From: UBA6164 sp964344155
GTDB taxonomy: Bacteria; Patescibacteriota; Gracilibacteria; BD1-5; UBA6164
DNA: 38,940 nt
Direction: 5' to 3'
Assembly: GCA_964344155.1 (NCBI GenBank)
Contig: CAYFMG010000009.1
Span: 1 to 38,940, forward strand
The translations under genes were made by a program, and so were the position numbers. Of the stretch, positions 29,369 to 38,881 are shown in pieces (positions within the stretch are counted from its first letter, which is position 1; each line of letters opens with the position of its first letter). The notes under the pieces are model-generated. The model worked only from the letters and a program-made list of their open reading frames with translations. It did not search any database and was not told the DNA's origin.

Positions 29369-29998
29369 ATGCTTACTGAAAAACAACAAAAAGTATTAGA
29401 TGTTATTACTACTTTTATTGGGAAAAATGCTAAAGCTCCTACTATAGAAGAATTAACTATACTACTTAATCAAAAATCAAAAAGATGAGTAGTCCAATAC
29501 TTAGAAACTCTTGAGAAAAAATGATTTTTAACAAGAGGTAGATGATATAGATCTATAACTCTATGAAATAATGTAGGATTCCAAACAACACTTAATATAC
29601 CTATTTTAGGTTATGCAAATGCTTGAACTCCTTTAGTTGAAGCAAAAGAATCTACTTATGGAGTATTACCTATTTCTAAAAAAATAATTACAGGAAATGA
29701 GCAAAATTATTTTATACTAAAGGTAGAAGGTACTTCTATGAACAATTTTGAAGTAAACGGTAAGAAAATAGAAAATGGTAGTTATGTACTTATAAACAAA
29801 GATAAAACATCGATAAATGCTAGTGATGCATTTTTATTTATTGTAAATGGATCAGCAACACTTAAAAAATTTAAAAAAGATGGAGATATGGTTTATCTAT
29901 TACCAGTATCTCAAGATGATTATCATAAACCAATTATATTATCAGAACAAGATGATCTAATGGTTAACGGTCAAGTTGTAGATGTATTCAATTTTTAA
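29369..29998 (+). CDS. lexA: LexA SOS repressor (209 aa)
   Basis: Transcriptional repressor of DNA-damage genes, inactivated by RecA-stimulated self-cleavage. N-terminal winged helix: MLTEKQQKVLDVITTFIGKN, APTIEELTILL, RGVVQYLETLEKKGFLTRG. The linker and cleavage site are GYANAGTPL, with the Ala85-Gly86 bond; Gly86 is a TGA codon (29624-29626). The catalytic dyad is Ser123 (VEGTSMNNF) and Lys166 (ATLKKFKKDG). Length is typical of LexA (~200). No ribosome binding site. recF elsewhere in the window is another DNA-repair gene that it might control. Confidence 0.92.
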
Positions 29999-30001
29999 GA
30001 T

Positions 30002-30028
30002 AAAAAAATCCCTTCAGGGATTTTTTTA
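30002..30028. terminator. Bidirectional terminator between lexA and the PPK2 gene
   Basis: Stem aaaaaatccc / gggattttttt with a 4-base loop, A run on one side and T run on the other. It overlaps the end of the convergent PPK2 gene. Confidence 0.85.
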
Positions 30029-31240
30029 TTTGAATAAATTTTTTCTTATACTTATTTCCTTTTTAAGTATTTCAACTTTATCTGCACCAGAGTATAGTAT
30101 ATCACTATCAACCTCTATTTTTTTCTTATCAATTTTTTTAGGATAATTGTATTGATTTAATACATATTTAATTGCATTTATTCTAGCTTTTTTCTTATCA
30201 TCACTATTTATTAAAACCCAAGGACATTCTTTTGTATGAGTTTTACTAAAATTTTTGTATTCAGCTAGTGTATATTTATCCCATAATTGTTGTGATAATT
30301 GATCAATAGGAGATAATTTATATTGTTTTAAAGGATTGTATTTTCTTGCTTCAAATCTTCTACCTTGTTCTTCTTTTGAAACAGAAAAGTAAAATTTTAT
30401 TATTTTTACACCTGATTCAGTAAGCATTTTTTCAAATTTTGGTACATCATTTAAAAATTGTTTATATTTTTCTTCAGTAACAAACCCCATAACAGGTTCT
30501 ACTCATGCTCTATTATACCAAGATCTATCAAAAAAAGTCATTTCTCAACCATTTGGTAAGTGTCTGATATATCTTTGGAAATACCATTGAGTTTTTTCTA
30601 TATCACTTGGTTTTTCAAGTGCAACTACTCTAGCTCATCTAGGATTTAGATATTCTGTAAATCTTTTAATTGTACCTCATTTTCAAGCAGCATCTCTTCA
30701 TTCAAAAATAATTAGAAGTTTTTCACCATTTTCTTTTATATGTTTTTGAAGTTTTAATAATTCAGCTTGAAGAACAATTAATTCTTGTTCATATTTTACT
30801 TTTTTCTTTTTAATACAGAATTTAGCGTATTTATCCCTTTTATTATTAGGAATCATATCACAAGTTTTATAGTTTTTATTTACTTCTTCTACTATATCTA
30901 TTAGTTTATTCTTTTCGTCTTGTTTTTTAATATGTTCTATAAAGCTATCAAACTCTTCAACTAAAGCTTCTAATACTTTTAATTCTTTTTTAGCTACTTT
31001 TGATAGTTTTTTAGGAGATTCATCTAATATAGTTGATAATTTGTTTTTAAGTACTTTTAAATTATCTATATCTTTATCTTCTTTAAATTTAGTAAATAGT
31101 TTTTCTACCTCCTTAATAAACTGCATTATTATTTTTTCATTTAATTTAATATGTTTATTAAAAATTTGGTAAGATAAGCTAGGCATACGTTTTTTTGTTT
31201 TAAAAAATAAATTTTTACGAATATAACTTAATTCTAGCAT
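30026..31240 (-). CDS. ppk2: Polyphosphate kinase 2-family protein with N-terminal helical extension (404 aa)
   Basis: PPK2 enzymes transfer phosphate between polyphosphate and nucleotides. The catalytic part starts near residue 165: LLIIFEGRDAAGKGGTIKRF (Walker A, with three of its four Gly as TGA), LNPRGARVVALEKPSDIEKTQWYFQRYIRHLP, EMTFFDRSWYNRAGVEPVMGF (Walker B), then FYFSVSKEEQGRRFEAR, PIDQLSQQLWDKYTLAE, and CPWVLINSDDKKKARINAIKYVL. All PPK2 hallmarks are present. The first ~110-140 residues are a Lys/Glu-rich helical extension not usual in PPK2. Start uncertain: Met1 is at 31240, and Met19 or Met39 are alternatives. Whether it makes NTPs from polyP or the reverse cannot be told. Confidence 0.88.
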
Positions 31241-31263
31241 ATCTATCTTTTAAAGTCAAAAAT

Positions 31264-31291
31264 TTGACTATTTAAAATAAATATATATAAA
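31264..31291 (+). promoter_or_regulatory. Sigma70-type promoter of the lysA-like gene
   Basis: TTGACT (31264-31269), 16-base spacer, TATAAA (31286-31291). AAGGAGTGA ribosome binding site about 8 bases before the ATG at 31339. Confidence 0.6.
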
Positions 31292-31338
31292 TTATCCACT
31301 CAATTTCTGGAAAACATATAAAAAAGGAGTGATGAAAA

Positions 31339-32616
31339 ATGAGTGAAAATAAAAAAGTTTTACCGTTTCCTTCAGGCTTACTCAAAGAAATGAGTAAAGT
31401 CCATGGAACACCTTTCTATATCTATGATGAACAAGCAATAAGGCAGAATATTAGAGAATATGTCGAAGCATTCTCTTGGGTACCAAACTTTCGGAATTAT
31501 TATGCCGTAAAAGCATGTCCAAATCCATACATTCTTCAGATTTTGAAAGAAGAAGGTTGTGGAATGGATTGTTCTTCACTGGGAGAGCTTGAATTATCTG
31601 AGATGGTTGGTATGTTTGATGATAACATTATGTTTACATCAAATGATACACCATCAGAGGACTTTATTAAAGCAGACCATCTCAATGCAATTATCAATTT
31701 TGATGATATCTCTCATCTAAATTATTATGAAGAAGTTGTTGGTATAGCTCCAGAGGTTGCATGTTGTCGTTATAATCCAGGTCCACTCAAGTCAGGTAAT
31801 GCAATTATTGGTAATCCTGAGGATGCTAAGTACGGCATGATGAGAGATCAATTGTTCTATGCTTATAGTCAACTAAAAAAACGTGGAGTAACTCGTTTTG
31901 GTCTCCATACAATGGTTGCATCAAATGAGCTTGATCCAATGTACTTTGTTGAAACAGCTAAAATTCTTTTTGAATTGGTTGTTGAGATTGAGAAAGAGGT
32001 TGGTATTGAGTTTGAATTTGTAAATCTTGGTGGTGGTATCGGTATTCCATACAAACCTGAAGACAAGCCTGTTGATTATAAACTTGTCTCATCTGAGATG
32101 AAAAAAGTTTATGATGAAATATTTAAAGGTAGAGAAAATCCTTTGAATATTGTTACAGAAATGGGACGTATGGTAACAGGTCCTTACGGTTATCTTGTAA
32201 CAACAGTCAGACACTTCAAGGAAATCTATAAGGATTACATTGGAGTAGATGCATCTATGGCTGACCTTATGAGGCCAGGTATGTATGAGGCTTATCATCA
32301 TATCACTGTTGTTGATAAAAATGAAGATGATTATATTGCTTTGAAAGAGTATGATGTAACAGGAAGTCTTTGTGAAAACAATGATAAGTTTGCAATTGAT
32401 CGTTTTTTACCTGATGATATAAAACGGGGCGACATCCTTGTTATTCATGATGCTGGCGCTCATGGTCATGCCATGGGATTCAACTACAATGCAAAGCTAC
32501 GTAGTGCTGAATTCTTGTGGTCTGGTGGTGATTCTGTAGAAATGATAAGACGTGCTGAAACCTTGTATGATTATTTTGTTACTTTAAATTTTGAGGGTAG
32601 CAAGTATAGTTGTTAA
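31339..32616 (+). CDS. lysA: Diaminopimelate decarboxylase-like PLP enzyme, standard-code type (425 aa)
   Basis: Fold type III PLP decarboxylase: meso-diaminopimelate to lysine if LysA proper. Visible: HGTPFYIYDEQAIRQNI at the N-terminus, FRNYYAVKACPNPYILQIL with the Schiff-base Lys, GMDCSSLGELELS, FGLHTMVASNELD, FVNLGGGIGIPY (phosphate-binding glycine turn), TEMGRMVTGPYG, TGSLCENNDKFAIDR (the Cys contacting substrate at the dimer interface), and GDILVIHDAGAHGHAMGFNYN. No TGA among more than 30 glycines, CGT and CGG arginines, and a strong ribosome binding site: very different from aspS just downstream. No other lysine-pathway gene is in the window. Related decarboxylases acting on other diamino acids cannot be excluded. 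Likely acquired from a standard-code bacterium. Confidence 0.85.
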   Translation: MSENKKVLPFPSGLLKEMSKVHGTPFYIYDEQAIRQNIREYVEAFSWVPNFRNYYAVKACPNPYILQILKEEGCGMDCSSLGELELSEMVGMFDDNIMFTSNDTPSEDFIKADHLNAIINFDDISHLNYYEEVVGIAPEVACCRYNPGPLKSGNAIIGNPEDAKYGMMRDQLFYAYSQLKKRGVTRFGLHTMVASNELDPMYFVETAKILFELVVEIEKEVGIEFEFVNLGGGIGIPYKPEDKPVDYKLVSSEMKKVYDEIFKGRENPLNIVTEMGRMVTGPYGYLVTTVRHFKEIYKDYIGVDASMADLMRPGMYEAYHHITVVDKNEDDYIALKEYDVTGSLCENNDKFAIDRFLPDDIKRGDILVIHDAGAHGHAMGFNYNAKLRSAEFLWSGGDSVEMIRRAETLYDYFVTLNFEGSKYSC

Positions 32617-32636
32617 TTGTTTTTAGTTTTAAAGCT

Positions 32637-32669
32637 AAAAAGCTAGGGATGAAAATCCCTAGCTTTTTT
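32637..32669 (+). terminator. Intrinsic terminator after lysA-like gene
   Basis: Stem aaaaagctaggga / tccctagcttttt with T run. Confidence 0.85.
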
Positions 32670-32731
32670 CTTGATTTTTCTTATTTTTTCATATACTCTA
32701 TACAATATTTTAAATTTAATTAAAAAGAAAA

Positions 32732-34519
32732 ATGTTAAGAACACATAATGCTTGAGAATTAACTGCATGAAATATAGGTGAAAAAGTTACTTTGTCATGA
32801 TGGGTAAGTAACAGAAGAGATCACTGATGAATTATATTTATAGACCTAAGAGATAGATATGGATTAACACAAGTAGTTTTTGATCCAGAAGATAATAAAG
32901 AAGCATGGGAAACAGCTGATAGTTTTAGAAGTGAATTTGTTATAAAAGCAACTGGAACTGTTAGAAATAGACCTGAATGACAAGCTAATCCAAATATGGT
33001 AACTTGAGAAATAGAAGTTATTATAGATGATAATGTAGAAATTCTTTCAAAATCAAAAACTCCACCATTTGAAATAGATGATCATGGTGAGTTAGCTAAT
33101 GAAGAAGTAAGATATAAACATAGATATATAGATCTAAGAAGACCTAGTGCTTTAGAAAATATTAAATTTAGATCAAATTTTATAAATCACTCAAGACAAT
33201 GGTTTATAGATAGAGATTTCTTAGATATTCAAACTCCTCTTTTTTCTGCAAGTTCTCCAGAATGAGCAAGAGATTTTGTAATTCCATCTAGATTACATCC
33301 AGGTAAATTTTATGCTTTACCTCAAGCTCCTCAACAATATAAACAACTTTTAATGGTATGAGGTGTTGATAAATATTTTCAAATAGCTCCATGTTTTAGA
33401 GATGAAGATCCTAGAGCAGATAGACATGCTTGTGAGTTTTATCAAATAGATTGCGAAATGAGTTTTGTAGAACAAGAAGATATTTTTAAAGTAGTTGAAG
33501 AGTATTTCTTTGATACAGTAAAAGCTGTAAGTGATAAAAAAATAATGGATGAAAAATTCTATAGATTATCTTTTGAAGAAGCTATGGAAACTTATGGGAC
33601 AGATAAACCAGATTTAAGATATGATATGAAACTAGTTGATGTTATAGATGTATTTGCTAGATCAACTAATGAAATATTTGCTGGAATAGCTAAAGAAAAA
33701 GAGTTAAACAGAATAAAAGCTATAAAAGTTACAGATGGAGATAATATATTCTCTAAGACTCAAATGAAAAACTTTGAAAAATATGTAAGACAATTCTGAG
33801 CTCAATGATTAGGGTATTTTCAAATGAAAGAAGATGGATTAAAATGACCTTTAAATAAATTTTTCTCAGAAGCTGATTTAGAAGAAATAGTTAAATTAAC
33901 AGAGTTACAAGTATGAGATGTAGTTTTCTTCTGAGCAGGAGAAAGAGAAACTGTATTAAATTATATGGGTAAATTTAGAATTCACTTAGCTGAGTTAATA
34001 GATATTATACCAAAAGATGTATTAGCTTTTTGTTGGGTAACAGATTTTCCTATGTTTGAAGAAAATGAAATCACTTGAGAAATAGATTTTGGACACAATC
34101 CATTTTCTATGCCAAAATGATGATTAAAGGCATTTGAAAAAGAAAACCTATTAGAAGTAGAATCAGTTCAATATGATTTAGCTTGTAATTGATATGAAGT
34201 ATTATCAGGTTCAATCAGAAACCATGATATACAAGCACTTGTTAAAGCATTTGAAAAAGTAGGTAGAACAGAAGAAGAAGTAAAAGAAAAATTTGGAGCT
34301 ATGTATGAAGCATTTCAATACGGAGTACCTCCACATGGATGATTTGCTATAGGTATGGATAGAATCATGATGATATTAAAAGATGAACACAATATCAGAG
34401 AAGTATATGCTTTCCCAAAATCAGGTAAAGCTCAAGATCTTATGATGAATGCTCCAGCAAAAATAGAAGACTCTCAACTAGAAGAATTAAGTTTAGAAAT
34501 AGTGAGTGAAGAAGATTAA
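32732..34519 (+). CDS. aspS: Aspartyl-tRNA synthetase (595 aa)
   Basis: Class II synthetase charging tRNA-Asp (tRNA-Asn too if non-discriminating). N-terminal OB fold: MLRTHNAGELTAGNIGEKVTLSGWVSNRRDHGGIIFIDLRDRYG. Motif 2 region: FQIAPCFRDEDPRADRHACEFYQIDCEMSF. Bacterial-type GAD insertion around residues 290-420. Motif 3: GVPPHGGFAIGMDRIMMIL, preceded by LSGSIRNHDIQ. Length 595 is that of bacterial AspRS. The GatC gene elsewhere in the window would fit a non-discriminating enzyme feeding GatCAB, but that is inference. Glycines mostly TGA; no ribosome binding site. Confidence 0.95.
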
Positions 34520-34528
34520 TTAATACAT

Positions 34529-34564
34529 AAAAACAAGTTTAAGTCAAATAAACTTGTTTTTTTT
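34529..34564 (+). terminator. Intrinsic terminator after aspS
   Basis: Stem aaacaagttt / aaacttgttt, then T8. Confidence 0.8.
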
Positions 34565-34607
34565 GAAAAATCAATATAATACAGCAGTTATAAAATAATA
34601 AAAGTAA

Positions 34608-34652
34608 CCCTTTCTGCCTTTCAGGCATCTTTCCCTTAATTCTAAGGGAAAG
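34608..34652. repeat. Paired palindromic hairpins (REP-like)
   Basis: Two adjacent hairpins, tgcct-ttc-aggca (34615-34627) and ctttcccttaattctaagggaaag (34629-34652), without a T run. Their sequence and layout resemble the element at 5537-5646. They lie in the gap before der. Confidence 0.5.
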
Positions 34653-34681
34653 AAATAAGGTATTAAATAATTAAATAAAAT

Positions 34682-36058
34682 ATGTTAGCAAAAGTAACAA
34701 TCATAGGTAGACCAAATGTTTGAAAATCAAGCTTTTTTAATATGTATTCATGACACAAAATAGCTATTGTGGCAGATGAAGAATGAACTACTAGAGATAT
34801 TTCAGAATATGAATACAAGGATGAAGAAAACTGACTTACTTACGTGTTATCAGATTCAGGATGATTAGATTTTTCTAGTAATACTGATGAAATAGCAAAA
34901 GATATAGTAGAAAGAACAAAAAAAGCAATAGTAGAAAGCGATTTACTTATATGGTTAATAGAATATGATAGAGTGACAGAACTTGATGAACAAGTACTTA
35001 AAGCTCTAAGAGATCATAAAATTAAAGACGTAGTAATTGCAGCTAATAAAGCTGATAATGAAGCAAAAAAGATGGAAGCTTATTCTTTAGCTTGATTTTG
35101 AGAAAGTTTAGAATTTTTTCCTATATCAGTATCACATAATGATTGAGTTAAAGATATAAAGAAATTTGTAGCAAAATTCTTAACAGATAAATGACTTAAC
35201 TACGAACAAGAAGAAGTTGATGATAGTTTTGTGAAACTAGCCATGATAGGTAGACCAAATGTTTGAAAATCAAGTCTTATAAATGCTATAACATGAGAAG
35301 ATAGAGTTATGGTAAAAGATATGTCTGGTACAACAAGAGATTCTATAGATACAAAATTTAGTTTTAAAGAACAGGATTTTGTATTAATAGATACAGCTTG
35401 AGTAAGAAGATTATCTAAAATATGAGTTAGAAATATAGAAGACTGGTCAGTAATGAGAACAAATAGAGCAATAACAAGAGCTGATGTGGTTGCTGTAATT
35501 ATAGATTGATTTGATGGAATAGTACACCAAGACCTATCTATAATAAATAAAGCATTAGAAGAAAACAAATGACTAGTGATAGTTGTAAATAAATGGGATA
35601 AAGTACTTGCTAAACCAGGAGTAGATAAAGAAAAAATGATGAATAGATATATAGAATATCTAAAATCAAAAATAGAATTTCTACCTTGGGTTTCAGTTAT
35701 ATTTACATCAGCACTTGATAGAAAAAGAGTAGATGAAATACTTGAAGCAGCATCTAATATAAAAGCTGAGAGATTCAAAAGAGTTAAAACAGGTATATTT
35801 AATAACTTTATGGAGCAAGTTGTTTATAAACATCCACCAACAGGTAATAAAAAATCTCATTCACCAAAAATCTACTACTGATCACAAGTAGATACAAATC
35901 CACCAAAATTTGTATTAACAGTAAATAATCCAAATCATTTCCATTTTTCATATAAAAGATATCTAGAAAACAGAATCAGAGACAATTTTTGATTTTTTGG
36001 AACACCAATTATTATAGAGTATAAATGAAGAGGGAAATATAAAGATGTAAGTAAATAA
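34682..36058 (+). CDS. der: Ribosome-associated GTPase Der/EngA (458 aa)
   Basis: Tandem-domain GTPase needed for 50S ribosome assembly. Domain 1: G1 GRPNVGKSSFF near residue 9, EEGTTRD (G2 region), DSGG (G3), NKAD (G4). Domain 2: a second G1 GRPNVGKSSLI near residue 189, MSGTTRDSID, DTAGV, VNKWD, and SAL (G5). The C-terminal KH-like domain includes KHPPTGNKKSHSPKIYYGSQV, PPKFVLTVNNPNHFHFSYKRYLENRIRDNFGFFGTPI. The length is normal. In both P-loops the Gly before Lys is TGA, which is among the clearest proofs of the code change in this window. Confidence 0.96.
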
Positions 36059-36083
36059 AAAACACTAGTAATAGTGTTTTTTA
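36057..36083 (+). terminator. Intrinsic terminator after der
   Basis: Stem aaaaacact / agtgttttt, 6-base loop, T-rich tail. Confidence 0.75.
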
Positions 36084-36142
36084 TTTTGTGTTTTTCAAAA
36101 AATGTGTAAATTATTAATAATTAGATTTTTAATATTATAAAC

Positions 36143-37507
36143 ATGACAAAAATACAATCGGTAAATCCATATACAAAGGAAATAAATGCAGAGTTTGATT
36201 TATTAACAGAAGAACAAATAATACAAAGAATAGACAAAGCAGAAACAGCTTTTAATTCTTGGAAACAAACAAGTACTGAGGAAAGAAAAAAGTTATTTAC
36301 CAAACTAGCAGAACTATTATTAGAAAATAAAGAAGAATTAGCAAAACTAGATGTAATAGAAATGTGAATGACATATAAAAATGCTTTAGCAGATGTAAGT
36401 AAATCAGCTAGTTGAATAATGTGGTTTGTAGAAAATTCCAGCGAATTATTAAAAGATAAAAAATTTAATGAATGATGAATAGAATGAAAAATAGTATATG
36501 AACCATTAGGAGTATTATATAGTGTAGCTCCATGGAATTTTCCATACAATCAAGTATTCAGAAATGCAATACCAAATATAATAGCATGAAATACAGTATT
36601 AAATAAACATGCTTCAAATGTACCTATGGTAGCACAAAAAATAGAAGAATTATTTAAAAAAGCATGATTTCCTGAAGGGGTATTTACTAATCTATTTATA
36701 TCACCAAGAGATTCAGAGTTAATTATAAAAGATAAAAGAATCAGATGAACAAATATTACATGATGAGATTTTGCTTGAAGAGCTATTTGAAAATTAGCTG
36801 GAGAAAAGTTGATACCATCAATACTTGAATTGTGATGAAATGACCCATTTTTAGTTTTAGAAAATAATGATTTAGATAGAATAATTAATGATGCTGTTTC
36901 AGCAAGACTTTGAAACTGTGGACAAAAATGTAACTCAGCAAAAAGATTTATAGTACTTGAAAAATACTACCAAGAATTTTGTGATAAATTTAGTGAAAAA
37001 ATGAGTAATGTTACTCTTTGAGACCCAATGGATGAAAACAATACAATGTGACCATTAGCTAAACAATCTATGATTGATGAAATACAATCTCAAGTAGATG
37101 ACTCAATAAAATCTTGAGCTATACTTACTGTATGATGAAAAGCTGTAGATTATGATAAGAATCTTTATCCAGCAACAGTATTAAAAGATGTAAAACCATG
37201 AATGAGAGTATTTGATGAAGAAGTATTTTGACCAGTAGCACCAATTATAAAAGCTAAAGATATAGATGAAGCTATAGAATTAGCTAATAACTCTAAATTT
37301 GGTTTAGGTTGTAGTTTGTACTGAGATGATATAGAAAAACTTAGAGAACTATCAAGTAAAATAGAAGCATGAAATGTATTTATTAATAAAATAGTTACTT
37401 CATATCCATTTTTGCCATATGGATGAATAAAAGATAGCTGATATGGAAAAGAATTAGCAGAAAGATGACTTAAAAATTTTGTAAACGAAAAGATAGTAGT
37501 TTATTAA
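36143..37507 (+). CDS. NAD(P)-dependent aldehyde dehydrogenase, succinate-semialdehyde type (454 aa)
   Basis: Oxidises an aldehyde to the acid. Visible: SVNPYTKEINAEFD start typical of GabD/Sad, PLGVLYSVAPWNFPYNQVFRNAIPNIIAGNTVLNKHA (cofactor region), GTNITGGDFAGRAIGKLAG, the catalytic Glu in LELGGNDPFLVLE, the catalytic Cys in RLGNCGQKCNSAKRFIV, and the C-terminal EEVFGPVAPIIKAKDIDEAIELANNSKFGLGCSLYG and LPYGGIKDSGYGKELAERGL. It is closest in pattern to succinate-semialdehyde dehydrogenases. The NLFIS / RGTNITGG segments fit ALDH. The substrate is not fixed by sequence. In an organism with such a reduced metabolism it may serve detoxification. Single-gene unit, TGA glycines. Confidence 0.9.
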
Positions 37508-37570
37508 AAAACTTGCTTTTGTTTTTATATTGTTATAATGACTATGTTTATTTAATAATTTTTTACTATT

Positions 37571-37951
37571 ATGGATGCTAATAATATTATTCAATTGTTG
37601 GGAATTGTTTATTTTACTTTTGGTTTAGCTTTTGTTTTAAATAAGAAGTATTATCTGAATTTATTCAAAGCTCTAGCAAAATCAAAAAGTTATATGTTCA
37701 TATGAGGGTATATGTCTCTTGTTATTTGAATTGTAATACTTTTCTTTTTCAATAGTTTCGCTTTATCTAAAGATTGATTAGTTGGAATTTTCGGAGTGCT
37801 TGCGTTATTAAAATGAATAAGTATAATTATGTTCCCAGAGTTTTTTCAAAATTTTACTAAAAGTTTTACTAAAAAGAAAACTTTCAACGCTATGTCAGTT
37901 TCACTTATAATTATGGCTATAGCTTTACTTTACTTATGATATGTTGCATAA
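37571..37951 (+). CDS. Four-helix membrane protein (126 aa)
   Basis: MDANNIIQLLGIVYFTFGLAFVLNKKYYLNLFKALAKS...: four hydrophobic helices near residues 6-24, 42-63, 68-88 and 106-124, with short basic loops (NKKYY, FTKSFTKKK). Gly codons are mixed TGA and GGN. The layout is that of small uncharacterised bacterial membrane proteins often found as single genes. No function assigned. Confidence 0.75.
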
Positions 37952-37958
37952 GTATTTC

Positions 37959-37989
37959 AAAAAACTCCTTTTTTCAGGGAGTTTTTTTA
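37959..37989 (+). terminator. Intrinsic terminator
   Basis: Stem aaaaaactcc / ggagtttttt with T run. Confidence 0.75.
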
Positions 37990-38008
37990 TTAAATAATAT
38001 AAAGAAGT

Positions 38009-38881
38009 ATGAGTTTACAAAGAACAGCTACTATAGTATCAAGTTTAACAGCACTTTTATTACTAGTGATTAAATTTGTTGTTTGAATAATAAGTGGTTC
38101 TATAGCAGTATTATCAAGTGCTATTGATTCTTTACTTGATTTATTTGTTTCTATTTTTAATTATTTTGCTGTAAAAAATGCTGAAAAAGAAGCAGATAGT
38201 GAATTTAATTATGGTAGATGAAAAATAGAGGCTTTAGCATCACTTATAGAATGAGTTATTATTACATTTTCAGGATTCTATATATTTTATGAAGCTATGA
38301 TGAGGTTTATAAATAAAGAAGAGGTAAGTTATTTATGAGTTTGAGTAGCTGTAATGGTTGTATCAGTGGTATTAACAGGGGTTTTGGTATACTTTTTAGA
38401 ATATGTAGCTAAAAAAACTAATAATCTAGTTATTAAATCAGATGCTCTACATTATAAAACAGATCTTTATTCAAATGCTTGAATTCTTATATGATTAGCT
38501 GCAATATATTTTACAGGTTTTCATTATATAGATTCTATTATCTGAATAATTATAGCTGTGTATATAGTTTATTCAGCTTGGGAGTTGATTGAAAAATGAT
38601 ATATGTTATTAATGGATCATGCAATAGATGAAAAAGAGGTAGAGCAAATTATAAAAATAGTAAAATCACATAAACCTATTACAAGTTATCATGAATTAAA
38701 AACAAGACAAGTATGAGATACAAAATTTGTAGAAATACATCTAGTCTTTAATCCTGAAATATTACTAGTTGATGCTCATAGGATATGAGATCATATAGAA
38801 GCTCATATAGCTAGAATAGATAAAAAATCAAAATGGAAAATAATGGTACATTTAGATCCATACGATGATTCAGGTGAATAA
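38009..38881 (+). CDS. Cation diffusion facilitator metal efflux transporter, FieF/MntE type (290 aa)
   Basis: Proton-driven export of divalent metals (Zn, Fe or Mn) from the cytoplasm. Six transmembrane helices in residues 1-205. The metal site of helix 2 is SAIDSLLDLFVS (two Asp) and that of helix 5 is SDALHYKTDLYSN (His and Asp). NYGRGKIEALASLIEG is the conserved segment after helix 2. The cytoplasmic ferredoxin-like domain (ELKTRQVGDTKFVEIHLVFNPEILLVDAHRIGDHIEAHIA) is present. Length is normal. Helix 2 carries DxxxD, which in this family is associated with Fe/Mn/Zn transport rather than Zn alone (HxxxD). Start is very close to a TAATAT box (about 37993-37999), suggesting a leaderless or nearly leaderless message. 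Confidence 0.93.

Noticed and set aside
17164..32616. Standard-code-like genes as contamination by a chimeric assembly
   Set aside because: They are single genes scattered between recoded genes, sharing the same TTGACT-N16 promoter style and AT-rich spacers. Chimerism cannot be excluded without reads, but many independent joins are unlikely.
35200..36549. Minus-strand frames of 192 and 142 codons
   Set aside because: Antisense to der and the aldehyde dehydrogenase gene; no family features in the minus frames.
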